From positions 1 to 37,312 of the IMG/VR virus record IMGVR_UViG_3300037119_002854: a stretch of DNA of 37,312 bases; one strand, 5' to 3'. The notes below the pieces were generated by a model, which was not told where the DNA came from, ran no database searches, and saw only the letters and a program-made list of their open reading frames with translations. Made by a program: the position numbers and the translations under genes. Origin of the DNA: a virus. Shown here in pieces: positions 23,985 to 32,115 of this stretch (positions are counted from its first letter, which is position 1; every line of letters begins with the position of its first letter).

Positions 23985-25649
23985 ATGGTAGCTACGTATC
24001 GCCGTCCAGGCGTATACCTAACAGAGAGCCTCCTGCTCAACGCCGCTGATGTGGCGAGCACGACCACGGTGGCTGCTTTCGTTGGGTTGGCGCCGAAGGG
24101 ACCGCCCAACACCCCCATCCTGGTCGACTCATGGAGTGCCTACGTCAACACGTTCGGCGGGTTCTCTCTGGTCAACCACACGGCCGTGGTCGGGAGCACT
24201 CCCACCAACTTCAAGGCGATGTCATACATGCCTTACGCCCTGTACACGTTCTTCCAGAACGGGGGGCGTTTCGCTTGGATCGTGCGGGCCATCGACTCGA
24301 CCACTCCTGGCACGCCCGCAACCATCCCAGTTCAAGGGACGGGGGACGTTCCTGATCTCGCCTTCAACATCAACGCTGCCAGCGTCGGTGAGTGGGGCAA
24401 CAACCTCGCCTATCGCCTGGATGTGCAGGCGCTGGATGATCGTGGTGGTTCCGGCCCGGATGTCGATGATGCCGCCATCTTCACGCTCCGAGTCCTCCAG
24501 AAGAATGCCAACAACGAATTGGAGGTCGTGGAGTCGTTCCCCAACTGCACCACGACAGGCGACATCGCCGGTACCAAGCGCATCGACTACGCCGTCAATG
24601 ACCTCGCTCTCGGTTCTCGGCTGATCCGCATCACCGAGATCGATCCCTCTCAGGTCCAGCCCGACGAGACGGATGGTGGGCCGATCTACCTGACGAACGG
24701 GATTGACCCCGGCATTCCCGACTCGTCTCAGTTGCAGGCAGCGACTCTCGCCTTGGCTCCCATCGAGGGGCCAATCGTTCTCAACATCTGCGGCTACCTC
24801 AGTGACGCCTCCAAGGTGGACACCAACGGTGCCTTCGAGGTGTGGATTGGGGCGCAGATCAACCCGAAGGATCAGTTCCCTGAGCGGGAAGACGTGATGA
24901 TGATCAACGACAGCGCTGGTCCTCGGGAGCCGGGTGACACAACGCAGTCCTACCTCGCCACGATGAAGAGCGCTCTGATGGCTGGGAGTGACTCTTACAC
25001 CGCCGCGTATGGCCCTTGGGTGCTGATTCCGCATCCGGCCCAGCCCGGTGCCATCGCCGCCGTTCCACCGGCTGGTGCGGTGATGGGGATCATCGCCCGT
25101 ACCGACTCCAACATCGGAGTGTTCCGTGCCCCGGCCGGTGTCATCGCCGGGATCCAGAACGCCATCTCAACGTCGATCAAGTTCAGTGACTCCGAGTTGG
25201 GCGATCTCAACAACTCCAACATCAACGTGATCCGTCCGGTGATCGGCTCCGGTGTCTGCGTGATGGGTGCCCGCACCCGCAAGGGCTACGGCCCTGACCG
25301 CTACGTCAGCGGTCGGCGCACTCTCATCGACATCAAGGAGTCGCTGCGGCGGTCGACGCAGTGGGCAATCTTCGAGAACAACGACGAGCGTCTGTGGACG
25401 AGCCTTCGGTTGACCGCAGAGCAGATCCTTCGTCCGATCTGGGAGCGTGGTGGTCTGCGCGGTTCCAGTGCAGCCGAGGCGTTCTATATCAGATGTGATG
25501 GCACGCTCAACACTCTCTCCGTCATCGCCGCTGGCGAGGTGCGGATGGAGATCGGCGTGGCGCTGGAGTACCCAGCGGAGTTCGTGTTGATCAAGATCAC
25601 ACAGATCAACACCGTCCAGTCCACCAGCGAGTTCCCGCAGATCGTCTAG
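23985..25649 (+). CDS. Contractile tail sheath protein
   Basis: This 554-residue protein begins YRRPGVYLTESLLL, the classic start of sheath proteins. It continues with STTTVAAFVGLAPKGPPNTP and a domain containing NTFGGF and MPYALYTFFQNGGRFAWIVR. The C-terminal region has VMGARTRKGYGPDRYVSGRR, RTLIDIKESLRRSTQWAIFE, NNDERLWTSLRLTAEQIL, AEAFYIRCD and AAGEVRMEIGVALEYPAEFV. This is the conserved sheath core that interlocks around the tube and contracts on infection. It follows GAGGAG, and the tube gene is directly downstream. This gene firmly identifies the phage as myovirus-type. Confidence 0.95.
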   Translation: MVATYRRPGVYLTESLLLNAADVASTTTVAAFVGLAPKGPPNTPILVDSWSAYVNTFGGFSLVNHTAVVGSTPTNFKAMSYMPYALYTFFQNGGRFAWIVRAIDSTTPGTPATIPVQGTGDVPDLAFNINAASVGEWGNNLAYRLDVQALDDRGGSGPDVDDAAIFTLRVLQKNANNELEVVESFPNCTTTGDIAGTKRIDYAVNDLALGSRLIRITEIDPSQVQPDETDGGPIYLTNGIDPGIPDSSQLQAATLALAPIEGPIVLNICGYLSDASKVDTNGAFEVWIGAQINPKDQFPEREDVMMINDSAGPREPGDTTQSYLATMKSALMAGSDSYTAAYGPWVLIPHPAQPGAIAAVPPAGAVMGIIARTDSNIGVFRAPAGVIAGIQNAISTSIKFSDSELGDLNNSNINVIRPVIGSGVCVMGARTRKGYGPDRYVSGRRTLIDIKESLRRSTQWAIFENNDERLWTSLRLTAEQILRPIWERGGLRGSSAAEAFYIRCDGTLNTLSVIAAGEVRMEIGVALEYPAEFVLIKITQINTVQSTSEFPQIV

Positions 25650-25662
25650 GAGGTAACACAAC

Positions 25663-26295
25663 ATGGCGACGACAGATGTAGTAGGAGAACTAAGGGTTGA
25701 TCCCGTTCGATCCTTCAAGTTCGACGTGCAAGCCGTAGGCACCGATGGTGACGTGTTCGGGCGCATGGGCTTCATGTCCATCGATGGCCTGGCCATGAAC
25801 ACCGACATGGTTCCCTACCGAGAGGGTGGCTTCAACACCACACCGCACAAGCTCCCCGGACAAACGGACTTCGCCCCATTGACGCTGTCCAGCGGTGTGT
25901 TCTACAACCGACCGCAAGTCTGGGATCTAGCGAAAAAAATGTTCGCCGTCAACTGGGGTGGTGGCACCCTGGCGATGCTGGAGCAAGGTCAGATCAGCCA
26001 GTACCGCTACACGTTGGTGGTGCGGGTCTACGCCCACCCAGTGACCAAGGGGACAGCATCGATGTCCACCCGTGGCGATCCGTTCGATGGGGCTGTCCTG
26101 GCCTTCAAGTTCGTCAACTGCTGGACGGCTTCGGTTGGCTTCAGCGGCCTCAACGCTCAGGACAACAACATCCTCATCCACCAGATGACGGTTCACCATG
26201 AAGGCTTCGACGTGCTCTTCGGGCACTCACCGGCTTCGTCGGCCGACGACCCGACTCCTGCTTCGTACGTGTCGGACAGCTTCGCCCTGCTCTAG
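25663..26295 (+). CDS. Tail tube protein
   Basis: This 210-residue protein follows the sheath gene by 13 bases (AGGAGG, then GTAACACAAC, then ATG). The opening (RVDPVRSFKFDVQAVG) and the pattern FMSIDGLAMNTDMVPYREGG, FNTTPHKLPGQTDFAPLTL, then SSGVFYNRPQVWDLAKKMF are characteristic of T4 gp19-like tube proteins. In these a beta-barrel hexamer stacks to form the inner tube. The downstream part (GAVLAFKFVNCWTASVGFS, GLNAQDNNILIHQMTVHHEG) carries the closing strands. The length fits the family. Sheath-tube-chaperone-tape order is conserved here. Confidence 0.93.
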   Translation: MATTDVVGELRVDPVRSFKFDVQAVGTDGDVFGRMGFMSIDGLAMNTDMVPYREGGFNTTPHKLPGQTDFAPLTLSSGVFYNRPQVWDLAKKMFAVNWGGGTLAMLEQGQISQYRYTLVVRVYAHPVTKGTASMSTRGDPFDGAVLAFKFVNCWTASVGFSGLNAQDNNILIHQMTVHHEGFDVLFGHSPASSADDPTPASYVSDSFALL

Positions 26296-26302
26296 TAACA
26301 CA

Positions 26303-26314
26303 ATACGGAGGTAT
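26303..26314 (+). promoter_or_regulatory. Shine-Dalgarno hairpin with reduced stem, overlapping GTAACACAAT motif
   Basis: ATAC-GGAG-GTAT (26303-26314) is a 4-bp version of the hairpins at 6561 and 15349, with the first G of the 14-base core changed to A. GTAACACAAT (26295-26304) overlaps its left arm. The tube stop codon TAG (26293-26295) shares a base with the motif. The GTG start follows at 26320. Confidence 0.5.
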
Positions 26315-26319
26315 CAATC

Positions 26320-27147
26320 GTGACAGATGTCGTGCCCACGTCCGCTCGGGTGTGGGAGGCCAAAGAAGAGCAACTGGCCAGGGCCAAGGAGGTCATCGTC
26401 GGTGACGTGCCGACGATGGACGAGGCGCCTGAAGCCATGCTCACCCTCCCCCGAGGGATTCTTCGGGATGGGAAGTGGCATGCCCGCTGTGAGGTCAGGG
26501 AGTTGACCGGCGTGGATGAGGAGGTGCTCGCCAAGGTCCGCAAACCAGAGGAGACGTTCGAGACGATGCTGGTTCAGGGCGTCGTGCGGATCGGGGAGTT
26601 GGACCTGGCGAAGATGAACGCTGGCGAGAGCCGGGGCTGGCTGAACCAGCTTCTCATCGGGGAGCGGGAGATCCTGTTCTTGGCCATTGCCAAAGCCACC
26701 TATGGAGACGAGCGCAAGTATCAGATCAAGTGCCGGAACTGTGATGTCGATCTCGAAGTCACGGTCAAGATCTCCGAGGACTTTCAGCCCAAGGAGGTAG
26801 AAGGCATCAGGGATCGGGTCTTCGAGTATCTCACCTCCAAGGGTCAGAGGATCTCCTACCGGCTGGCCACCGGGGGCGATCAGAGCGAAGTGCTCCGCAG
26901 GCCGGGAGCTTCCACGGCCGAGATGAACACCATCCTGCTGGCCAACTGCATCACCGAGGTGGACGGCACGCTCGTTGTGGATCCGATGTACTTTGCCCGC
27001 ACCCTGGCGATGCGGGACCGGCAGGCGATCCTCGCAGACATGATCCAGCATCAGCCCACCGTGGACCTGACGGTGGATATCCCGTGCCATAGCTGTGGGG
27101 AGGGGCAGCAGATCAACTTCGGTTGGCTTGACTTCTTTCGCCCGTAA
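26320..27147 (+). CDS. Tail assembly chaperone (T4 baseplate-chaperone-like, split zinc-ribbon cysteines)
   Basis: This 275-residue protein starts with GTG after GGAGG. It lies between tube and tape measure, the place of tail assembly chaperones. The core has a conserved-looking ARCEVRELTGVDEEVLAKVR and MLVQGVVRIGELDLAKMNAG, then GEREILFLAIAKATYGDERK. Paired cysteines, C138-x2-C141 (KCRNC) and C256-x2-C259 (PCHSC), resemble the two halves of a zinc ribbon about 115 residues apart. This pattern is seen in T4-type baseplate/tail assembly chaperone relatives. It would hold the tape measure before tube polymerisation. It ends where a short +1-frame ORF overlaps, suggesting a G/GT-like frameshift. 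Confidence 0.75.
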   Translation: MTDVVPTSARVWEAKEEQLARAKEVIVGDVPTMDEAPEAMLTLPRGILRDGKWHARCEVRELTGVDEEVLAKVRKPEETFETMLVQGVVRIGELDLAKMNAGESRGWLNQLLIGEREILFLAIAKATYGDERKYQIKCRNCDVDLEVTVKISEDFQPKEVEGIRDRVFEYLTSKGQRISYRLATGGDQSEVLRRPGASTAEMNTILLANCITEVDGTLVVDPMYFARTLAMRDRQAILADMIQHQPTVDLTVDIPCHSCGEGQQINFGWLDFFRP

Positions 27148-27295
27148 CGAGCAGAACCTCTACTTCAGCTACGAGAAGGTCGCTCAGAATTACCCCGGGT
27201 GGGGTCTTAGTGAGATACGAGGACTGACCGTGCGTGAGCGCATCTGGTGGCTGAAACTGATCGACTGGAGAAGGGACAAGGCCAGGAATGTCTAA
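27095..27295 (+). CDS. Probable +1 frameshift extension of tail assembly chaperone
   Basis: A +1-frame ORF overlaps the chaperone end and stops at 27293-27295, sharing bases with the tape-measure start (27288). Downstream of the overlap it codes for NEQNLYFSYEKVAQNYPGWG and LTVRERIWWLKLIDWRR, a plausible helical T-type domain. In-frame starts are poor: a GTG at 27095 inside the chaperone or a TTG at 27128, both with badly spaced ribosome sites. A +1 slip on TTT-C at 27136-27139 (Phe UUU to UUC) would join the frames before the TAA at 27145. The -1 frame is closed by TGA at 27129-27131. G/GT-type chaperones in other tailed phages use such shifts. The exact slip site is inferred. Confidence 0.6.
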   Translation: MGRGSRSTSVGLTSFARNEQNLYFSYEKVAQNYPGWGLSEIRGLTVRERIWWLKLIDWRRDKARNV

Positions 27296-30197
27296 CAACT
27301 GGGATCCTCCTGGTCCGAACGAACCGGATATGGCGCGTACGGGTGGGCACACCTCGGGCGGAACCGGCACCATCATCAACATCCAGGTTCCGGCTGCGAT
27401 CACCGATCTCAACAAGTCCTTAGGTCAACTGGTATCACAATTGAACGACCTGAAGACCACGATGGCTTCGTTCAGCCAGAACCAGCACCAGATGGGCCAG
27501 GGGGTGGTCAACACCTTCCAGAGCGTCACAAGCAGCGCCACTACCGCCAGCGACGCCGTCAAGACATTCTTCACCTCGCTCACTGGCGCCCGCCCTGGTG
27601 GCTCGGCCATGGGTACGGCCCTCAACTTCGGCCTGGAGAGCGGCATCGCCCAAGACATGATGCTGTTCCCCCTGCGGTACCTCCAGAACACCCTTGGGCA
27701 GAACCGCAACTTCTCTCTCGGCATCGGCGGTGGGCTGGCTGGTCAACAGTTCGCCACTGGTATTCCAACTCTCACTACTCCCACCATCCCTGGTACCGGC
27801 ACACAGGGCCGTACCGGTCTATTCGCAGCGTTGGCCAAGACCTACGGAGCGAACCAGAAGGGGCTACCCACCGGGTCCGGTGAGGAGATCACTCAATTCC
27901 TCCAGATCGCCCGCATGGTTGGGGCGATGCCTGACCTGGAATCTCTTGCGGCTGGCACTGGTGCTGGTGGGAACCCGAGGGCAGCGGGGTTCGGCAGAGC
28001 CGCCTATCAGATGCAGGCGATGTACCCAGGTATGCCGCTTGGTCAGATCGGCCAGACGCTCGGTGGGTTCGTTGCCAACAGTGGCGCCCAGCGTCAGTCG
28101 GTGATGCTCACTGGCGGCGCCTTCTCGATGATTGGGCAGGGCGGGAAGATGAAGACCATCGAGGCATGGTCCGAGTCGATCCTGCGCTGGTTGGAGAACC
28201 AGCGCCCCGGTGGCAAGCGAGGGAAGCCGTTCACCTACCCCGAACTGATAACACAACAATACCCGGGGTCGAACATCTCGGCCTGGTTTGACGCCAACGA
28301 AGTGCCCGCCGATATGCAGGAGGTGTGGTGGAACTACGCCTTGGCCAAGTCCCGGGTGAGAGGTGACACGCAGACCGGTGGTGTCTTTACCGTTGCTCCT
28401 GGTGCTGGTCAGACTGGAATTGTCGAGAACCCCGCCAGGCAGCGGCTCCGGGCCACCCAGCCGTTGACCGAGAACAGCCTCAACCTGGCGCAGACGATGG
28501 GCGGCATGTACGCCAGTCGTGAGCAGGCCAACCAGCAGTTCAACCAGATGATCGGTGGGGCAATGCAAACGTTCATCCCGCGTGCATTGTCTGGGCCGCT
28601 GGGATTCATGAGGGACTTGGCCGATCCCCTCGAAGAACTGTTGATGTCTCTTGTGGAGCGCACTGGGATGGTCGGAGCGGGCCTCGGCGGCGCTATCGGA
28701 TGGGGTTCCCTGGCTACCGGTGGTAGCGGCACGGCAATCTTGGAGAACCTGCTCGGCCCAACCGGCCTCCTCTTCCAGGGGTTAGAGGCCGCCATGCCTG
28801 GCGGGGCGATGTCTGACGCCATGAAGAACTGGCTGGCCAAAATGATTGATGAGATCACTGGCGATGTTGGTGACATCGGAGACGTTGGCGACTGGGGGCC
28901 GACCGGCGCCACCTCACCCAACAGCCTGCACCCGAGCATGAACTCCAAGATCAGCGCCATGATGAAGGCCAACCCTCGGCTGCGGGTGAACTCGGGGCGC
29001 CGTGACGAGGCGTTACAGCGCAAGCTGAAGAGCCAGGGCCATAGTCGGGTATCTGGTAAGTCATCGGCACACACCCGTGGACTCGCTGCCGACATGGGAC
29101 CGGCCAGTGAGTACGGCTGGCTCGTCGCCAACGCTCGCAAGTTCGGCCTTCAGTCGGGGAGCAACCACGGTGAGCCGTGGCATGTCGGGCTGCCTGGTAT
29201 CGGTGACGACGAGACAGTGGCTGGCCTCGGTGCTCTCCTCGGCCTGTTCGGTGGCTCGGGGGCCAACGCTCAGTCAACGATCTCGGGAGCGCTGCCCGGA
29301 CTGTTCTCCCTCCTCTTCGGTGGGGCCACGGATCCGGCCAGCAACAAGAAGACAGCCTCCGACATCGAGAAGTTCCTGGCCTTCGACCCCGAGTACACCA
29401 AGAAGATCTACGCCGCTGGCACCTACAAGCTCGGTGGCACGTATGGCACTGACACCTCGATCTTCGATGACATCCTGACGGCGGCGCGTAACAGGGCGAA
29501 CAACGTCTATGGGCCAAGAACCGATTTGAACCACCAGACGGAAGGGGGCACCGGCTCCGAGAGTCTGGTTGGCGCTCTGCAAGCTCTTGGTATCCCTTCG
29601 GCGGGCCTGTCCGATGGGGCGATGGTCGCCCTGCTGGCCCATAAGGCCGGGTGGAGTGGACAAGATCTCATCAGCGCTGTTGCCATCTCCGAACGTGAGT
29701 CGAGCTTCAAGCCGACTGCTCACCGCACCGATGTGGACCCGGCCCTGATGCGTGGTGACCGTGGCCTGTGGCAGATCAACGCTGGGGCGTGGAACAAGTG
29801 GCTGATGGCCGAGGGCTACATCAAGGATCCCCTCGACCGTGCCATCTTCGATCCGTGGGTCAACGCCCAGGCTGCTCACGGCATCTGGGCCAGGGCTAAC
29901 AACTTCAGTGCCTGGGGCTTCGACGGCAACACGTCCAATACCAGTGCCAACCCTCTCAATGGCACTCACCCCGACATAGCGGCTGGGTACGTCCATGAGG
30001 CTGGCCTCGGTGATGCTGACGGATGGTCAGGCAGTTCTTCTGTACCTACCCGCAGTACCATCATGAACCACTATCACAACACCTTCGTCATCCAAGGTGG
30101 TAGTGGAAACAGCGGTATCGACACACGTCGTGTCGTCAACCAGATCGCTGACCAACTGGAGTCTGAGATGACCCGCCGTCAGGTGAGGACGAACTGA
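27288..30197 (+). CDS. Tape measure protein with M15 peptidase and lysozyme-like domains
   Basis: This 969-residue protein follows the chaperone, overlapping its +1 extension by eight bases. The first ~540 residues are Gly/Ala/Gln-rich with helical stretches (LNKSLGQLVSQLNDLKTTMA) and hydrophobic Gly-rich segments, suited to a tape measure. A peptidase M15/VanY-like domain at about 565-640 has SAHTRGLAAD (His595, Asp602) and HGEPWH (Glu629, His632), the zinc ligands and catalytic base expected. A lysozyme/transglycosylase-like domain at about 785-880 has AISERESSF (probable catalytic Glu804) and GLWQINAGAW. It sets tail length and probably enters the cell envelope to cut peptide and glycan bonds during DNA entry. 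A TGATG overlap links it to the next gene. Confidence 0.88.
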   Translation: MSNNWDPPGPNEPDMARTGGHTSGGTGTIINIQVPAAITDLNKSLGQLVSQLNDLKTTMASFSQNQHQMGQGVVNTFQSVTSSATTASDAVKTFFTSLTGARPGGSAMGTALNFGLESGIAQDMMLFPLRYLQNTLGQNRNFSLGIGGGLAGQQFATGIPTLTTPTIPGTGTQGRTGLFAALAKTYGANQKGLPTGSGEEITQFLQIARMVGAMPDLESLAAGTGAGGNPRAAGFGRAAYQMQAMYPGMPLGQIGQTLGGFVANSGAQRQSVMLTGGAFSMIGQGGKMKTIEAWSESILRWLENQRPGGKRGKPFTYPELITQQYPGSNISAWFDANEVPADMQEVWWNYALAKSRVRGDTQTGGVFTVAPGAGQTGIVENPARQRLRATQPLTENSLNLAQTMGGMYASREQANQQFNQMIGGAMQTFIPRALSGPLGFMRDLADPLEELLMSLVERTGMVGAGLGGAIGWGSLATGGSGTAILENLLGPTGLLFQGLEAAMPGGAMSDAMKNWLAKMIDEITGDVGDIGDVGDWGPTGATSPNSLHPSMNSKISAMMKANPRLRVNSGRRDEALQRKLKSQGHSRVSGKSSAHTRGLAADMGPASEYGWLVANARKFGLQSGSNHGEPWHVGLPGIGDDETVAGLGALLGLFGGSGANAQSTISGALPGLFSLLFGGATDPASNKKTASDIEKFLAFDPEYTKKIYAAGTYKLGGTYGTDTSIFDDILTAARNRANNVYGPRTDLNHQTEGGTGSESLVGALQALGIPSAGLSDGAMVALLAHKAGWSGQDLISAVAISERESSFKPTAHRTDVDPALMRGDRGLWQINAGAWNKWLMAEGYIKDPLDRAIFDPWVNAQAAHGIWARANNFSAWGFDGNTSNTSANPLNGTHPDIAAGYVHEAGLGDADGWSGSSSVPTRSTIMNHYHNTFVIQGGSGNSGIDTRRVVNQIADQLESEMTRRQVRTN

Positions 30198-31783
30198 TGG
30201 TCAACCCAGCGCCCCCACCTTCGCCACCCGTTACGCCTGACTTCACGGTTCTTCCTGGCGTCAACGTGAATGAGCCAGCGGGCGCTCACGCTTACACCCC
30301 ACTCAGGTTCACGAACCCTTCGGCTTACGGGTGGTCGCCTCTTCGGTCGTACAACACCAAGGACGTGCCAACCGGGAGGCGGGATCCCTACAACTACGCC
30401 TACGAGTGGTACAAGTACAGCGACAAGGTGGCGGGGGGCGGGTTCACACAGTCCAATCCACCATTCTCCTCTGACGCAGCCGGTCGGTTGATCAATACCG
30501 TTCAGCACTACAGCACCTCTGCCTTTCCGGCCCGTATCCTGCGAGGGTTCATCCGCAGAGCGGAGTATGACACCACCGACCAGATGTCGACCAGCCGCCT
30601 CTACTTCATGTACAACCCCTCGGTGATCGCCAGGGATTACGTGAGCTATCTCGATCAGGGAGCACTGGATCCGTTCAACACCGTCTTCCAGAGCGACAAC
30701 CTCGTTGCTCCCCCGTCGATGATGAACTTCACGTTCGAACTGTTCTTCGACCGTCAGGACGAGGCTCAGGATCCACACAACCCTGGCGTGCTTGTCGACA
30801 TGGAGTACTTCGACATGGTGGTCCGCAATGTGATACCGGACCCGGCACTCCAATCGATGCCAGACAACGGTGTGATGATGGTGAACCCACGGGATATCTC
30901 CGTCATCTTCTCGCCCGAGATCACGGTGCAGGGTCGGCCGCTCAACGCCTCACTGGTCTACGAGAAGTTCACCCATCGCATGGTGCCCACCCGCATGCGT
31001 ATCCAGTTGACGATGCGCGTCGTCTACTGGGGGCCAATGCGGGACATGACCACCTACACCAGCCCTGCCGCTGAAGAAACTTCATCGTCCTCCGTCAACT
31101 TCGCCCAGTCCACGACAGCCACCTACTCATTCACCCTTGCTGATTTGGAGGGGAAGGCGTCTGGTGACAAGGTTCAAGAGATCATCGACACTCAGTTGGG
31201 GTTCTACAACCTCAACAGCACTGGTGGCGGTGGCGGTGGAGGTGGCGGTGGCAACAGTTCTGCGCTCAACTACGCCGTCAGCCATTCAGCAACCACCAAG
31301 TACGACGCCAACAAACGCATGGACCTGTGGAACTACGCCGACTGTTCCAGTCTGGTGTGGGGAGGGTTCCAAGGTGTTGGCCAAGCAACGGCTTTGGGCT
31401 GGTCCACTACCGATGCTCCCAGCACTGCGGGTATGTACACGGGGTCCGTCAACAGCACCGCCTTCACGAAGATCTGGGGTTACGACGGCACCACCTCCGA
31501 CAAGACGGAGGGGTGCAAGAAGATGGCGGTGGGCGACCTGTTGATCAGGTTTAAGGGCACCAACGTCGCTCTGGGTACGAACCACGTCGCCTTCGTTTCC
31601 AAGATCACCGATACCGGGATTCAGACCTACGCCGCTCAGGGCGCCAATGCCCACCCCAACTGTGGGTATGCCGACCACAGCTTTCCGCTCGGCAGCGACT
31701 TCAAGTTCACCCACGGCGTGCGCCCGATGTCTATGGGCAATCAAGGTGCCGCTCTTCAGAACAACGACAGGACTAACTTGTGA
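30197..31783 (+). CDS. Baseplate protein with C-terminal NlpC/P60 peptidase domain
   Basis: This 528-residue protein has an N-terminal part of about 345 residues. It is baseplate-like, with RGFIRRAEYDTTDQMSTSRL, PSMMNFTFELFFDRQDEAQD and VIFSPEITVQGRPLNASLVY patterns. A run of about ten glycines (near residue 350) leads to an NlpC/P60-like cysteine peptidase. This has YADCSSLVW with Cys383, GDLLIRFKG, and TNHVAFVSK with His463; the third member is probably polar in GANAHPN. NlpC/P60 enzymes cleave D-Glu to diamino-acid bonds in peptidoglycan. The first part resembles proteins next to gp53- and gp27-like genes. It probably sits near the tail tip and helps to open the wall. It overlaps its neighbours at both ends. 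Confidence 0.78.
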   Translation: MVNPAPPPSPPVTPDFTVLPGVNVNEPAGAHAYTPLRFTNPSAYGWSPLRSYNTKDVPTGRRDPYNYAYEWYKYSDKVAGGGFTQSNPPFSSDAAGRLINTVQHYSTSAFPARILRGFIRRAEYDTTDQMSTSRLYFMYNPSVIARDYVSYLDQGALDPFNTVFQSDNLVAPPSMMNFTFELFFDRQDEAQDPHNPGVLVDMEYFDMVVRNVIPDPALQSMPDNGVMMVNPRDISVIFSPEITVQGRPLNASLVYEKFTHRMVPTRMRIQLTMRVVYWGPMRDMTTYTSPAAEETSSSSVNFAQSTTATYSFTLADLEGKASGDKVQEIIDTQLGFYNLNSTGGGGGGGGGGNSSALNYAVSHSATTKYDANKRMDLWNYADCSSLVWGGFQGVGQATALGWSTTDAPSTAGMYTGSVNSTAFTKIWGYDGTTSDKTEGCKKMAVGDLLIRFKGTNVALGTNHVAFVSKITDTGIQTYAAQGANAHPNCGYADHSFPLGSDFKFTHGVRPMSMGNQGAALQNNDRTNL

Positions 31784-32115
31784 TAGCCCCCGGATCTCGC
31801 TACGAGAGCGCCACGCATCTCTTCACGAAGAGCCACTCCTACAGCCAGTGGGGCTTCCCGGTGTTGGAGGGCGAGGTGGGTATGGAGTCGTTGCAGATCA
31901 AGCTCAACTCTCGGGACACGCTCTACCTGTTCCCCAACACTGGCCTGACGACGCCTCCGATGGAGTACTACGCCAAGGACGGCGAGAACATGCCATGGCA
32001 GGCGCACAAGTACCTCCGCGACTGCAAGCGCTGGTGGGAGATCGCTACCGCCAACCCTGAGATCTGGTACCCCCTGGACATGGATGCTGGTAGCTACATG
32101 AGGATGCCGACCTAG
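31780..32115 (+). CDS. gp53/LysM-like baseplate protein
   Basis: This 111-residue protein starts with GTG overlapping the previous stop (GTGA). The segments MESLQIKLNSRDTLYLF and YLRDCKRWWEIATANPEIWY, then PLDMDAGSYMRMPT, match the D-x-L...W-x-I-A-x-A-N-P...P...aG-x-x-l-x-I/M-P pattern of T4 gp53/phage tail-X-like proteins, which contain a LysM-like fold. In T4, gp53 is a baseplate wedge component; LysM folds can also contact peptidoglycan. The placement between the NlpC/P60 protein and the hub fits a baseplate role. No signal peptide is present. Confidence 0.7.
   Translation: MIAPGSRYESATHLFTKSHSYSQWGFPVLEGEVGMESLQIKLNSRDTLYLFPNTGLTTPPMEYYAKDGENMPWQAHKYLRDCKRWWEIATANPEIWYPLDMDAGSYMRMPT

Noticed and set aside
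24222-25034. Minus-strand open frame (270 codons) over the sheath gene
   Set aside because: Shadow of the sheath gene; no recognisable protein features.
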